NCBI GenBank assembly: GCA_963730225.1
Contig: CAVSQX010000002.1
Span: 1,116,001-1,180,000 of the forward strand
Source: CAVSQX01 sp963730225
Lineage (GTDB): Bacteria; Planctomycetota; Phycisphaerae; Tepidisphaerales; Tepidisphaeraceae
Direction: 5' to 3'
DNA: 64,000 bases
The position numbers and the translations under genes are program-made. The notes beneath the pieces are model-generated. The model was not told the origin of the DNA and ran no database searches. It saw nothing but the letters and a program-made list of their open reading frames with translations. Below, one piece after another: positions 9,050 to 18,200 of the stretch (position 1 is its first letter; each line of letters opens with the position of its first letter).

Positions 9050-11071
9050 TCAGCCGTCTTCCAGATTCAACCATCGCAATTCCTTGGCAGACAACTGAAT
9101 CTCCGCCCCCGCCAGGCTGGTGCGCAGCTCCGCCAGCGTTCGCGGCCCGATCAGCGCGAACGTCGGAAACGGCTGGCATAGCACGTACGCCAGCGCCACA
9201 TTGATCGGCAGGACATTTTTCTTTGCCGCCAGTTCGATCACGCGCTCTCGCCGGCGCCAGTTCTCAGGGCTGTGCCAGACGCGGTTCATCTCATCATCAT
9301 TCAGTGATCGATCGGCGTGTGCCCGGTCGGTAAAGAATCCGCGCGCCTGGCTGCTCCACGCCAGCAGCGGCATCGGCGTTTTCTCCAGCCACGCCCGGCT
9401 GGCCGCATCCGAGGCGGAGACGCATCCGGCCCAGATCGGATCGAGCATCTGGGCGAGGCTGAAATTGTTGCTCAGGATCGAAAATCCGCGCAGCCCGTTT
9501 TTCGCCGCGTACTGATTGGCCGCCTCGATGCGCTCGATCGACCAGTTGCTTCCGCCGAACGCTCCGATTCGTCCTGCCGAATGCTCACGATTCAGCGCGT
9601 CGACGAATTCCCCGACGGGCACCTCCGGATTGTCGCGGTGCAGGAGATACAGTTCGCCGTGGTCGGTTTGCAGCCGTTCAAGGCTGCGGGTCAATTGCCG
9701 TCCGATCGCCGCCGGCGTGCACTCCGGCGTGTGCGCTCCCTTGCAGATCAGCACGACATCCCGGCGCACATTTCGATTTTTCATCCAATGGCCCAGCACC
9801 TGTTCGTTCACGCCGCCGCCGTAGATGAACGCGGTATCGAATGCGTTTCCGCCGTACTCAAAAAAAGCGTCGAACATCACCGCCGCATGCGGCATAGTTC
9901 GTTGGTTGTCGACGCCCATCACCAGCCGCGAGACTTTCTTGTCCAGATGCGGCATCGGCGCCGCGGGAATCCGGTTTTTCGCCCCGAAGCTCAATGGCTC
10001 ATCGACGACGGTGGTCTTGGGGTATCCCGGTGGTTTCTCGAATTCGTATTCCACGCCGATCTGCTGCCGCCAGGCATCCAGCGTGGCCATGTTTCCCAGC
10101 GAATCGTCCCAACTCATCGCCGGTGAGGCGGCCTGCCTTCTTCCCGCCGCCACGGAGTCGCCGAAATAGTCCACCTCCAGCGTGAACGAGGTCACATCCG
10201 CCGGAACGTCAATCTCCTCCGGCTCCTGATTCTGGCGATGGACGATGATCCGACCGTTTTGGGCGCTGGTGCGATTGGCCACCCACGGATCGGGTACGAA
10301 GATTTTTCCTTCGCTGCCAAAAAGGCGAAGAACGTTCTCCTGATTCACCGCAACGCCCCCGGCGATTTGGGCCAGAATGTCCGGTGGAAACCTCAGCACC
10401 GCCAGCGTGTATCCGTCGATGCCGGTTTCTTCCAAATGTCCCACCGCTTTGACCTCCAGCGGATCGGCAAAGTCTTTCCCGACCACAGCGCCCGCCAGCA
10501 GCCGCGCCAGCGACGCCGGATAGCAGCCGATGTCGAGTATGCCGCCGCCGGCCAGCGCGTTTTTGTACAGCCGGCTCTGGGGATTGAACGATGCGTGAAA
10601 GCTGAACGTGGCCTGAATGACCTGCAGTTGGCCGATCGTCCGCTGCTGAAGCAACTCGATTATTTTCGCCGTCTGCGGATGGCAGCGGTACATGAAGGCT
10701 TCCATCACGAAGACATTTTGATCGTGCGCCGCCTCGAAAATCGCCTGCGCTTCGTATTGATTGACGGCGATTGGCTTTTCAATCAGCACATGTTTGCCGG
10801 CCCGAATTGCTTTGATCGCCCATTGTGCGTGCAACGGATGGGGAATGGCGATGTAAACGGCTTGCACCTGCGGATCGCTGAGAATGCGGTCGTAGGCGGC
10901 GTAGCGCTTGCCCGGCGGGATCTGCAATTCGTCGCCGAAGCTGTCGGCCGTCTCGCTGGTTCGACTGGCCACGGCAGTCAGTTGACCGGTGCGACTGTTG
11001 GAAAGTGCGCGGGCCAGCGCGTGCGCAATTGCGCCGGTGCCGAGAATTCCCCACGAGAGTTTACTGGACAT
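9050..11071 (-). CDS. Fusion of Gfo/Idh/MocA dehydrogenase and aldo/keto reductase
   Basis: One 673-residue chain holds two oxidoreductases. Residues 1-340 are a Gfo/Idh/MocA NAD(P)-dependent sugar dehydrogenase: Rossmann start WGILGTGAIAHALARAL, the catalytic-Lys motif GKHVLIEKPIAVN and the C-terminal fold with ILDIGCYPASLARLL. A linker rich in Pro (about 345-365) leads to an aldo/keto reductase-like domain (about 370-673) with AFDTAFIYGGG, LYLLHRDNPEVPV and AFGGSNWSIERIEAAN. The usual catalytic Tyr of the reductase aligns with FIYGGG. The substrate is unknown; a sugar or inositol is likely. It lies 25 bases after serA on the same strand and may be cotranscribed. Confidence 0.9.
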   Translation of the reverse strand: MSSKLSWGILGTGAIAHALARALSNSRTGQLTAVASRTSETADSFGDELQIPPGKRYAAYDRILSDPQVQAVYIAIPHPLHAQWAIKAIRAGKHVLIEKPIAVNQYEAQAIFEAAHDQNVFVMEAFMYRCHPQTAKIIELLQQRTIGQLQVIQATFSFHASFNPQSRLYKNALAGGGILDIGCYPASLARLLAGAVVGKDFADPLEVKAVGHLEETGIDGYTLAVLRFPPDILAQIAGGVAVNQENVLRLFGSEGKIFVPDPWVANRTSAQNGRIIVHRQNQEPEEIDVPADVTSFTLEVDYFGDSVAAGRRQAASPAMSWDDSLGNMATLDAWRQQIGVEYEFEKPPGYPKTTVVDEPLSFGAKNRIPAAPMPHLDKKVSRLVMGVDNQRTMPHAAVMFDAFFEYGGNAFDTAFIYGGGVNEQVLGHWMKNRNVRRDVVLICKGAHTPECTPAAIGRQLTRSLERLQTDHGELYLLHRDNPEVPVGEFVDALNREHSAGRIGAFGGSNWSIERIEAANQYAAKNGLRGFSILSNNFSLAQMLDPIWAGCVSASDAASRAWLEKTPMPLLAWSSQARGFFTDRAHADRSLNDDEMNRVWHSPENWRRRERVIELAAKKNVLPINVALAYVLCQPFPTFALIGPRTLAELRTSLAGAEIQLSAKELRWLNLEDG

Positions 11072-11096
11072 GAGAAAAACTTTGCGAAGGCGAGAA

Positions 11097-12725
11097 TCAC
11101 GCCCGCTTATTCACCACCACGCTCTTGGCCCTGAGAATCATATCCGAGCGCTCCCGCAACTTATTCAGCAATTCCGCCGGCGCCTCGCCGTCCGTCTTAA
11201 TCACCATCAACGCCGTCGCCTTCCCATCCCGGTTGAACGTCCGGCTGATAACCATATCCGCGATATTCACTTTCGCGTTGCCAAACGCACTGCCGACAAA
11301 CCCGATCACGCCCGGCTGATCCTGATTCACAATCAGCACCATCTGTCCTTCGGGAACCATGTCCATCGAATAATCATCGATTCGCAAAACGCGCGGCAGG
11401 CCATCGGCGTAGACGGTGCCCAAAATCCGGTGCGTTTCGCCGGTTGGGCTTTCGACGCGCACGCCCACGATGTCGCCGACCAACCCCGCCGGCGGAGCGG
11501 GCTCGTGAACCTGCACCATGCTGATTCCGCGGGCGTGAGCCAGATGATCCACGTTGATTACATTCACGCTTCCCTCGCCCAGATGCGGCCTGAGCAATTC
11601 CACCGCCGATAGACGCGCCAATGTGTTCATCAATCGAGTGGCCCGTGATCCACTGGCGCAAGGTGATCGTTTTGATCCCCGCGTCCGTCAGTCCCGCCAG
11701 CAGCGCTCCGATGCGCTTAGCCAAATCCGCAAACGGCGCTTCGTCGGCGGGAAGATCCAATCGAATTCCGCCCGCATTCACCGCTCCGCGAATTTCACCT
11801 CGATACAGATACGCCACGATCGCCTTGCACGCATCAACCGAAACCGCCGTTTGAGCCTCGTCGGTGCTGGCGCCCAGGTGCGGCGTCAGCACCGCGTTTT
11901 CCAGGCCAAACAGCGGATGGTCTTTCGCCGGCGGTTCGGTGGCGTACACGTCGATCGCCGCTCCGGCGATTTTTTTCTCCTTCAGCGCTTCGGCCAGCGC
12001 CAATTCATCCACGACTTCACCGCGCGAATCATTCACCACCAGCAGATTGGGCCGACATTTGCCGAACAATCGCTCACGGTTCAGCAGATGCCGCGTCCCC
12101 TCGCCGCCGGGCACGTGGAATGTGATTACGTCGATCTGTCCCAGGAATTGATCGAAATCGCGGATCAACTTCACGCGCCCGTCCAGCGCGCTGTCGGCGC
12201 TGAAAAAAGGATCGTACCCGATGACGCTCATGTCCATCGCCAGCGCCGCGAGGCCACCGTTCTTCCGATGCGTCCCAATCCCACGACGCCCAGAGTTTTC
12301 CCCGCCAGTTGTGTTCCCTGAAATTGGCTGCGCTTTTTCCAATCGAGCTGCCCGGATTTCAGCGATGCGTGCGCCTGTGGAATTTTCCGCGCCAGCGACA
12401 GCAGCAGGGCCAGCGCATGCTCGGCCGTGGAGAGCGTCGACGCCTCGGCCGTGTTCAGCACCAGAATTCCCTTTGCCGTCGCGGCGTCCAGATCGATGTT
12501 GTCCACGCCCACGCCGGCCCGGGCGATCGCCTTGAGATTCCCCGGCTTCTCCAGCACCTTGGCCGTCACCTTGGCTCCGGAGCGCACGATCAGCGCGTCG
12601 TATGCACCGACCGCCGCCGCCAGCTCATCTTCTTTCAGTCCGACTTTTACGTCATACTCGGCCCTGGCGTGCTTGAGGGCTTCCAAGCCCTCCTCCGCCA
12701 GTTTGTCCGCCACCAGGATACGCAT
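11097..12725 (-). CDS. serA: D-3-phosphoglycerate dehydrogenase, two frameshifts
   Basis: SerA oxidises 3-phosphoglycerate in the first step of serine synthesis. Three pieces in different frames assemble one gene of about 540 codons. Piece one (from 12725) has MRILVADKLAEEGLEAL, ARAGVGVDNIDLDAA and the dinucleotide-binding GVVGLGRIGRTVA. Piece two has SVIGYDPFF, VNDSRGEVVDELAL and LTPHLGASTDEAQ (catalytic His). Piece three has the intervening domain and a C-terminal ACT domain (VLIVNQDQPGVIGFVGSAFG). The breaks lie near 12252 (one G missing) and near 11659 (one extra C); each single correction restores a continuous SerA. Loss of the gene by two indels with all motifs intact is unlikely, so I treat them as sequence errors. 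Confidence 0.9.
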
Positions 12726-12819
12726 CGTAGATTCCTCTCAATTGGGATAAAGGGTCAGATCGTATGGATGCGGCTGGCCGGTTTCAAGGACACGAAAAGC
12801 GGCTGAGACAGCCAAGCAC

Positions 12820-12860
12820 CCCCATTTGGCCCCCGGTGATTCACCGGGGGCCAAATGGGG
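12820..12860. repeat. Near-perfect 41-nt palindrome upstream of sppA
   Basis: Twenty bases (12820-12839) are exactly reverse-complementary to 12841-12860 with one base between. A second, weaker pairing is possible between GGGGTGGG (12857-12864) and CCCCACCCC just downstream. It lies between divergent serA and sppA, upstream of the likely sppA promoter. The GC-rich arms and absence of a T-run argue against a simple terminator. It resembles extragenic palindromic repeats, but only one copy is in this window. Confidence 0.8.
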
Positions 12861-12873
12861 TGGGACAAAATTA

Positions 12874-12902
12874 TTGCCCCACCCCGTTTCCAGCCGTATA
12901 TT
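12874..12902 (+). promoter_or_regulatory. Predicted sigma70-type promoter of sppA
   Basis: TTGCCC (12874-12879), a 17-base spacer and TATATT (12897-12902) fit a housekeeping promoter. Transcription would start near 12909, leaving about 28 bases of leader before the sppA ATG at 12937. Read by eye from the consensus, without expression data. Confidence 0.5.
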
Positions 12903-12936
12903 CTTTATAGACAACCCCCGTTGCCAAGGATTTACC

Positions 12937-14817
12937 ATGCGAAAGTCGATTCTCGCTTTTCTGTTGCTTGCCATCGCCGCCCCGAGCACATGGGCCGCTT
13001 CCACCACCCAGCCCAGCACTCGGCCCGTTGCGTCGGCGGCCACCCAGCCTACGCAAATGACTGCCTCCATTCACGAACTGGCCCAGCGCATCAAGCAGCT
13101 TGGCCAGGAAGAGGAAAAGCTGCCCAAGGTCGCGTACTTCGACCTGAACCGCCCCATCGTCGAGAAGCCGGCCGATTTCACCTTCTTCGCCACCGACTCT
13201 GGTCTCACTCTGCGCTCGCTGATCGATCGCCTCCATCAAGCCCGCGACGACAAATCGGTGCGAGCCGTTCTGCTCACCCTGGGCGATCCCGAAGTGAACC
13301 TCGCCCAGGCTCAGGAAATTCGTGATGCCCTGATCGAGCTTCGCCAGGCCGGAAAGCAGACATTCGTCTACGCCGATGATTACGACACCGATACCTACAC
13401 CCTGGCCAGCGGCGCCACCAACATCTGCATTCTTCCCGGCGGTGAAATCATGATGCCCGGCGTCGGCATCGAAACGATGTACCTCAAGGGCCTGCTCGAC
13501 AAAGTCGGCGTCAAGGCCGATTACGTGCAGATTGGCGAATACAAGGGCGCCGACGAGGAGCTGACCCGCACCAACGCCAGCGATGAATTCCGCGGCGAAC
13601 TGAACAAACTCATGGACGGCCTCTACGGCCAGATCGTCGACGGCATCAGCCTCAATCGAAATCTGTCGCAGGAGCAGGTAAAGCAGGCCATCGACGAATC
13701 GATCCTGCCGGCTCAAACCGCAAAAGATCGCGGCCTGATCGATCACCTCGTCGACGAAGACGGCCTGCGCGATCTGATCAATCAGGAAATCGGAACCAAA
13801 ATGGAATTGGTGAAAGATTACGCCGCCCCCGAACGCGAAGACGTTGATCTGTCCAGCCCCTTCGCCCTGTTCTCGATGATGATGAAGCGCCCAGCCGAGA
13901 CCGACAAGCCCACCGTCGGTCTGGTCGTGGCCGACGGCGTCATTGTCGATGGTGACGGCGGCGACAGCATGCTCGGCAGTTCCGGCATCGGTTCAGAAGA
14001 TATTCGCCGGGCCATGCGGCAGGCCGGTCGCGACGACAACATCAAAGCCATCGTCATCCGCATCAATTCTCCCGGGGGCAGCGCCCTGGCCAGCGAAGCC
14101 ATGTGGCAGGCCGTCCGCCGCGTCGCCAAGGACAAACCCGTTGTCATCAGCATCGGCGACATGGCCGCCAGCGGTGGCTATTACCTGGCCAGCTCCGGTG
14201 ATTACATCTTCGCCGATTCCTGTGCCATCGTCGGCTCCATCGGTGTCGTCGGTGGGAAATTCGTCACCAAGGATTTGTACGACAAGCTCGGGCTCACCAC
14301 CGAATCCTTCACTCGCGGCCGCAACGCCGATCTGTTCAGTTCCGATACCCCGTTCAGCGATCGCCAGCGCCGCATGGTCACCAACTGGATGCATCTGACC
14401 TACGACCAATTCACGCAGCGCGTCATGACGACGCGCGCCGGGAAGATCAAAGACATCGATCAAGTCGCCCGCGGGCGGGTTTTCGTCGCCGCCCAGGCGC
14501 GGGATTTGGGCATGGTCGATCAAATCGGCGGTGTCGAGCGGGCCATTGTCTACGCCGCCGGCCGAGTCGATCTCAAGCCCGGAACCTTCGACGTTCGCGT
14601 GATTCCTTCGCCCAAGACGTTGGCCGACATGATTAACGGCTCCGACGAAGATGCCGCCACCCCGGTCGGTTCGCGTCTCAGTCTCGTCGATTCGGTCCTC
14701 GTCAAAGCCCTTTCGCCGACCATGCGTTCGATGCTCGGCGAGCAATTACAGATGTTGCAGCTTCTCCAAACCCATGGGGTGATTCTGGCCGCCCCGTGCG
14801 CGATTCGCATCAAATGA
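12937..14817 (+). CDS. sppA: Signal peptide peptidase SppA, 67K type (peptidase S49)
   Basis: SppA degrades cleaved signal peptides in the membrane. From the ATG at 12937 the 626-residue protein begins with a signal sequence (MRKSILAFLLLAIAAPSTWA) and a Thr/Pro-rich linker. It then has the two tandem S49 domains of the long form: the N-terminal one contains the presumed general-base Lys in QIGEYKGADEEL (about residue 200), and the C-terminal one has RINSPGGSALASEAMW and the nucleophile Ser in DMAASGGYYLASSGDY (about residue 410). Length and both catalytic residues match the E. coli-type enzyme. An in-frame extension upstream to 12826 crosses the palindrome and promoter and is rejected. Confidence 0.92.
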   Translation: MRKSILAFLLLAIAAPSTWAASTTQPSTRPVASAATQPTQMTASIHELAQRIKQLGQEEEKLPKVAYFDLNRPIVEKPADFTFFATDSGLTLRSLIDRLHQARDDKSVRAVLLTLGDPEVNLAQAQEIRDALIELRQAGKQTFVYADDYDTDTYTLASGATNICILPGGEIMMPGVGIETMYLKGLLDKVGVKADYVQIGEYKGADEELTRTNASDEFRGELNKLMDGLYGQIVDGISLNRNLSQEQVKQAIDESILPAQTAKDRGLIDHLVDEDGLRDLINQEIGTKMELVKDYAAPEREDVDLSSPFALFSMMMKRPAETDKPTVGLVVADGVIVDGDGGDSMLGSSGIGSEDIRRAMRQAGRDDNIKAIVIRINSPGGSALASEAMWQAVRRVAKDKPVVISIGDMAASGGYYLASSGDYIFADSCAIVGSIGVVGGKFVTKDLYDKLGLTTESFTRGRNADLFSSDTPFSDRQRRMVTNWMHLTYDQFTQRVMTTRAGKIKDIDQVARGRVFVAAQARDLGMVDQIGGVERAIVYAAGRVDLKPGTFDVRVIPSPKTLADMINGSDEDAATPVGSRLSLVDSVLVKALSPTMRSMLGEQLQMLQLLQTHGVILAAPCAIRIK

Positions 14818-14819
14818 GT

Positions 14820-14849
14820 TTGACCGGCGCGGCGAACGTGCGATATTGT
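14820..14849 (+). promoter_or_regulatory. Predicted promoter upstream of the 14900 gene
   Basis: TTGACC (14820-14825) is followed at 17-18 bases by ATATTG/TATTGT (14843-14849). A GC hairpin (CTCCCGG ... GCCGGGAG, about 14859-14881) sits between it and the next ATG. The -35 match is good, the -10 match moderate. Confidence 0.4.
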
Positions 14850-14899
14850 TAGGTATTCTCCCGGTTCCGGTACGCCGGGAGGGGGTATTCAGATAACCG

Positions 14900-15193
14900 A
14901 TGCGAAAAACGCTGGTTGTTGCTTCTCTGCTTGCCGCCGCGCTCTGTGTCGATCGCGCCACCGAGGCTGCGCCGGCGCTTCAGCCGCAGGCCGTGCAACT
15001 GGCCTCGCGACTGGTTCGCCAACTCACCAGCCGATTCAGCCGAACCGTCCCCGCCGTTCGCTTCATCGCCCTGCGGCAAAGTACGGTGGCTCCGCCGATC
15101 ATTCGCATCACGCCCGCCGACGCGGCTGCCACCATCAGCCATCAGCCCATCTCTCCCTTCCGGTTCCGCCTGCCTCCGCCCGTTGCCGCCTGA
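14900..15193 (+). CDS. Small secreted protein, unknown function
   Basis: The 97-residue product starts MRKTLVVASLLAAALC and has a plausible signal peptide cleaved after about residue 23 (ATEAAPA). The mature part is Arg/Gln/Ala-rich in its first half and ends in a Pro/Phe-rich tail; no motif is recognisable. Support is a predicted promoter, the signal peptide and position between sppA and secA. It may be lineage-specific or spurious. Confidence 0.4.
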   Translation: MRKTLVVASLLAAALCVDRATEAAPALQPQAVQLASRLVRQLTSRFSRTVPAVRFIALRQSTVAPPIIRITPADAAATISHQPISPFRFRLPPPVAA

Positions 15194-15204
15194 TTCTCGC
15201 GTTC

Positions 15205-15235
15205 ACTGGCAACTGACAACTGACAACTGACAACT
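15205..15235. repeat. Tandem heptamer repeat (ACTGACA)n
   Basis: ACTGGCA once, then three exact copies of ACTGACA and a partial fourth (ACT), directly upstream of secA. The period of seven is exact. Similar seven-base words recur between genes elsewhere in the window (near 3060 and 25333). Confidence 0.85.
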
Positions 15236-15250
15236 AATTCTGAGATTCCC

Positions 15251-18200
15251 ATGGCTCTGACTCTCGCCAAGACCCTGACCAAGGTTTTCGGCAGCCGCAA
15301 CGAACGGCTGATCCGCCGCTATCGCAAAACCGTCGAACTGATCAACGCCCTGGAACTGCAAGTCGCGGCCCAAACCGACGAGCAGCTTCGCGCCCGCACT
15401 CAGGAGATTCGCACAGCCCTGATCAGCGGCAAGCAAAAAAGCTCCCAGGTTCTGCACGAGGCGTTCGCTATCATCCGCGAATCGATGGATCGCCACGTCG
15501 GCATCCGCCAGATTTTCAATCCCGACGAGAATTTTGATCCCGATCGCTTAGACGACGAGCATCTGGAGCTCTACGACTCCGTGCAGCGGCGGATGATCAA
15601 CGAAGGCATGAGCTGGCAACGCGTGCCGATCCCCGTGAAGATTTACGAAGCGGTCCGCAAGATGTACCCCGACAGCCGCCCGCCGTACCGCGCCCGCTGC
15701 TTCGATGTGCAGCTCATCGGCGGCCTGGTTCTGTACGAGGGCCGAATCGCCGAGATGGCCACCGGCGAAGGCAAAACGTTCGTCGCTCCGCTGGCCTGTT
15801 TTATGCGAGTGCTGGAAGGGTTCCATTGCCATGTCGTGACCGTGAACGATTATCTGGTGCGCCGCGATGCAAGCTGGGTCGCCCCGGCGTTTGAGAATCT
15901 GGGGCTGTCGGTCGGCTATCTCCAGTCCGATCTGGAACCCGGCGGGGAAGCCCGTCGCCGGCAGTACAAGTGCGACATCACCTACGGCACCAACAGCGAA
16001 TTCGGCTTCGATTATCTCCGCGACAACATGAAGGAGCGCGTCGATCTTCAGGTGCAGGGACCGCTGGATTTCGCCATCGTCGATGAAGTCGATTCCGTGC
16101 TGATCGACGAAGCCCGCACGCCGCTGATCATCAGCGGCGCCGCTCACGACGATGCCCCGAAGTATCGGGCCGCCGATGCGGTTGTGCGCACGGTGATCGA
16201 GAAGCACAAGCCGTGGGACGCCGTCGACAAAGCTTGCGATGCCGCCAAGCGGGCCATCAAGGCCGCGCACGGCGACGCCGACAAAGCGAAGAACAAGGAA
16301 GAAAAAGAGGCCGCCCGCCAGCGCCAGGCCGCCGCCGAACAGCAACTGGTCGAGGCGGAAAAACGCAAGGAGGGTCTAATCCAGTATTACGAGGTCGAGA
16401 TGGACCGCAAAAGCGTTCATCTTACTCACGAAGGAATCGCCGCCGCCCAGGACGCCGCGGGCGTCGGCAGCTTTTATGTCGGCGACAACATGGAATGGCC
16501 GCACCTGATGGAACAGGCCCTACGCGCCCATGTCGTTTACGAGCGCGACAAGGATTACGTCGTCGAGCGCGGCCCGCGCGGCGAAATGGAAGTGATCATC
16601 GTCGACGAATTCACCGGTCGAAAAATGGTCGGCCGGCAGTGGTCCGACGGGCTGCACCAGGCCGCCGAGGCCAAGGAACGCGTCCCCATCAAGCAGGAAA
16701 CGCAAACCCTGGCCACCATCACGCTCCAGAATTTCTTCAAGCTCTACCGCGCTCTCTCCGGCATGACCGGCACCGCCCAGACCGAGGCGGAGGAATTCAA
16801 CAAGATTTACAGCCTGGACGTGGTGACGATTCCAACCAACCGCCCGCTGATCCGCCAGGACAACGAGGACCGCGTCTACCGCACCGAGCAGGAAAAATGG
16901 TCGTCCATCCTCGATGAGATCAAGGAGATGAGCGACGCAGGCCGCCCTGTGCTGGTCGGCACCACCAGCGTCGAAAAGAGCGAAATGCTTTCGCAAATGC
17001 TCAAGCGGAAATACGGCATCGACCACGAGGTTCTCAACGCCAAAAACCACGAGCGCGAGGCCCAGATCGTTGCCCTGGCCGGACAGCATCACAAAAATGC
17101 CCATGGCGAACTGGTCGGCAACGTCACCATCGCCACCAACATGGCCGGCCGCGGAACCGACATCAAACCCGCGCCCGAAGCGTTCTACGATGTCGCTCAA
17201 GCCACCGAAGCCAACGCCGTCATCGTCCAGCGAAACAGCAACAAAAAAATCGAAATTGAATCCAAAGACGACCAGGAACGCACCGATTGGACCGAGCTTT
17301 TTCAACTCAAGCCCGGCGCCAAGGTCGTCGGCGGCCTGCACGTCGTGGGCACCGAACGCCACACCGCCCGCCGAATCGACAACCAGCTCCGCGGCCGCAG
17401 CGGGCGACAGGGCGATCCCGGCTCCTCGCGCTTCTACATCTCGCTTCAGGACGAGCTGATGAAGAACTTCGCCGGCGAGTGGACCATCAAAGTCCTCGGC
17501 TGGCTCGGCATGGAGGAGGGAATGGCCATCGAAGACAAGCGCATCTCCAAGGGAATTCTGCGGGCCCAGAAAAAAGTCGAGGAGCGAAACTACCTGGCCC
17601 GCAAAAATCTCCTGGAATACGACGACGTGATGGATCGCCAGCGCACCACATTTTACGGCATGCGCCAGCAGGTGCTCGAAGGCCGCGACGTGCCCGGCGT
17701 CATCTGGGGAATGATCGGCGACGCCATTAACGACGCCGTGGATAAATTCATCACGCAGGATTACATCGCCGCCACTGTCGCCGAATGGGCCAAGACAAAT
17801 TTTGATGTGAACATCGACGCCGCCGACCTGCGCGGCAAGCGGGACCTCATCGATCTGGAACACTACATCAAGGACCAGGCCCGCGCCGAGGCGGAAACCA
17901 ACATCACCTCCACCCTGGGCGAGTTCATGGGCGAGGAGGAGGAAGCCGACGCCCGAAGCTGGGACACCAAGGGGCTCTCCAGTTGGGCGATGAGCCGATT
18001 CCACGTGCAGCTCAGCCAAAGCCAGATTCGCAAGAGCACGCCCGAGGAGATCGAATTGCGGCTTCGCTCGGCGGCGGTCGAGCAGATCAATCAGCGCGAT
18101 TGCTCGGGATTGGAGAAATACCTGCATCCGCTTTTTGCCGAAGGGGAGCTGGCCGGCTGGGCGCGGGAAAAATTCGGCATCGCCATCACCGGTCAGGACA

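Noticed and set aside
12228..12342. serA pieces as separate genes
   Set aside because: The three frames give non-overlapping parts of one SerA in correct order, so they are one gene with frame breaks.
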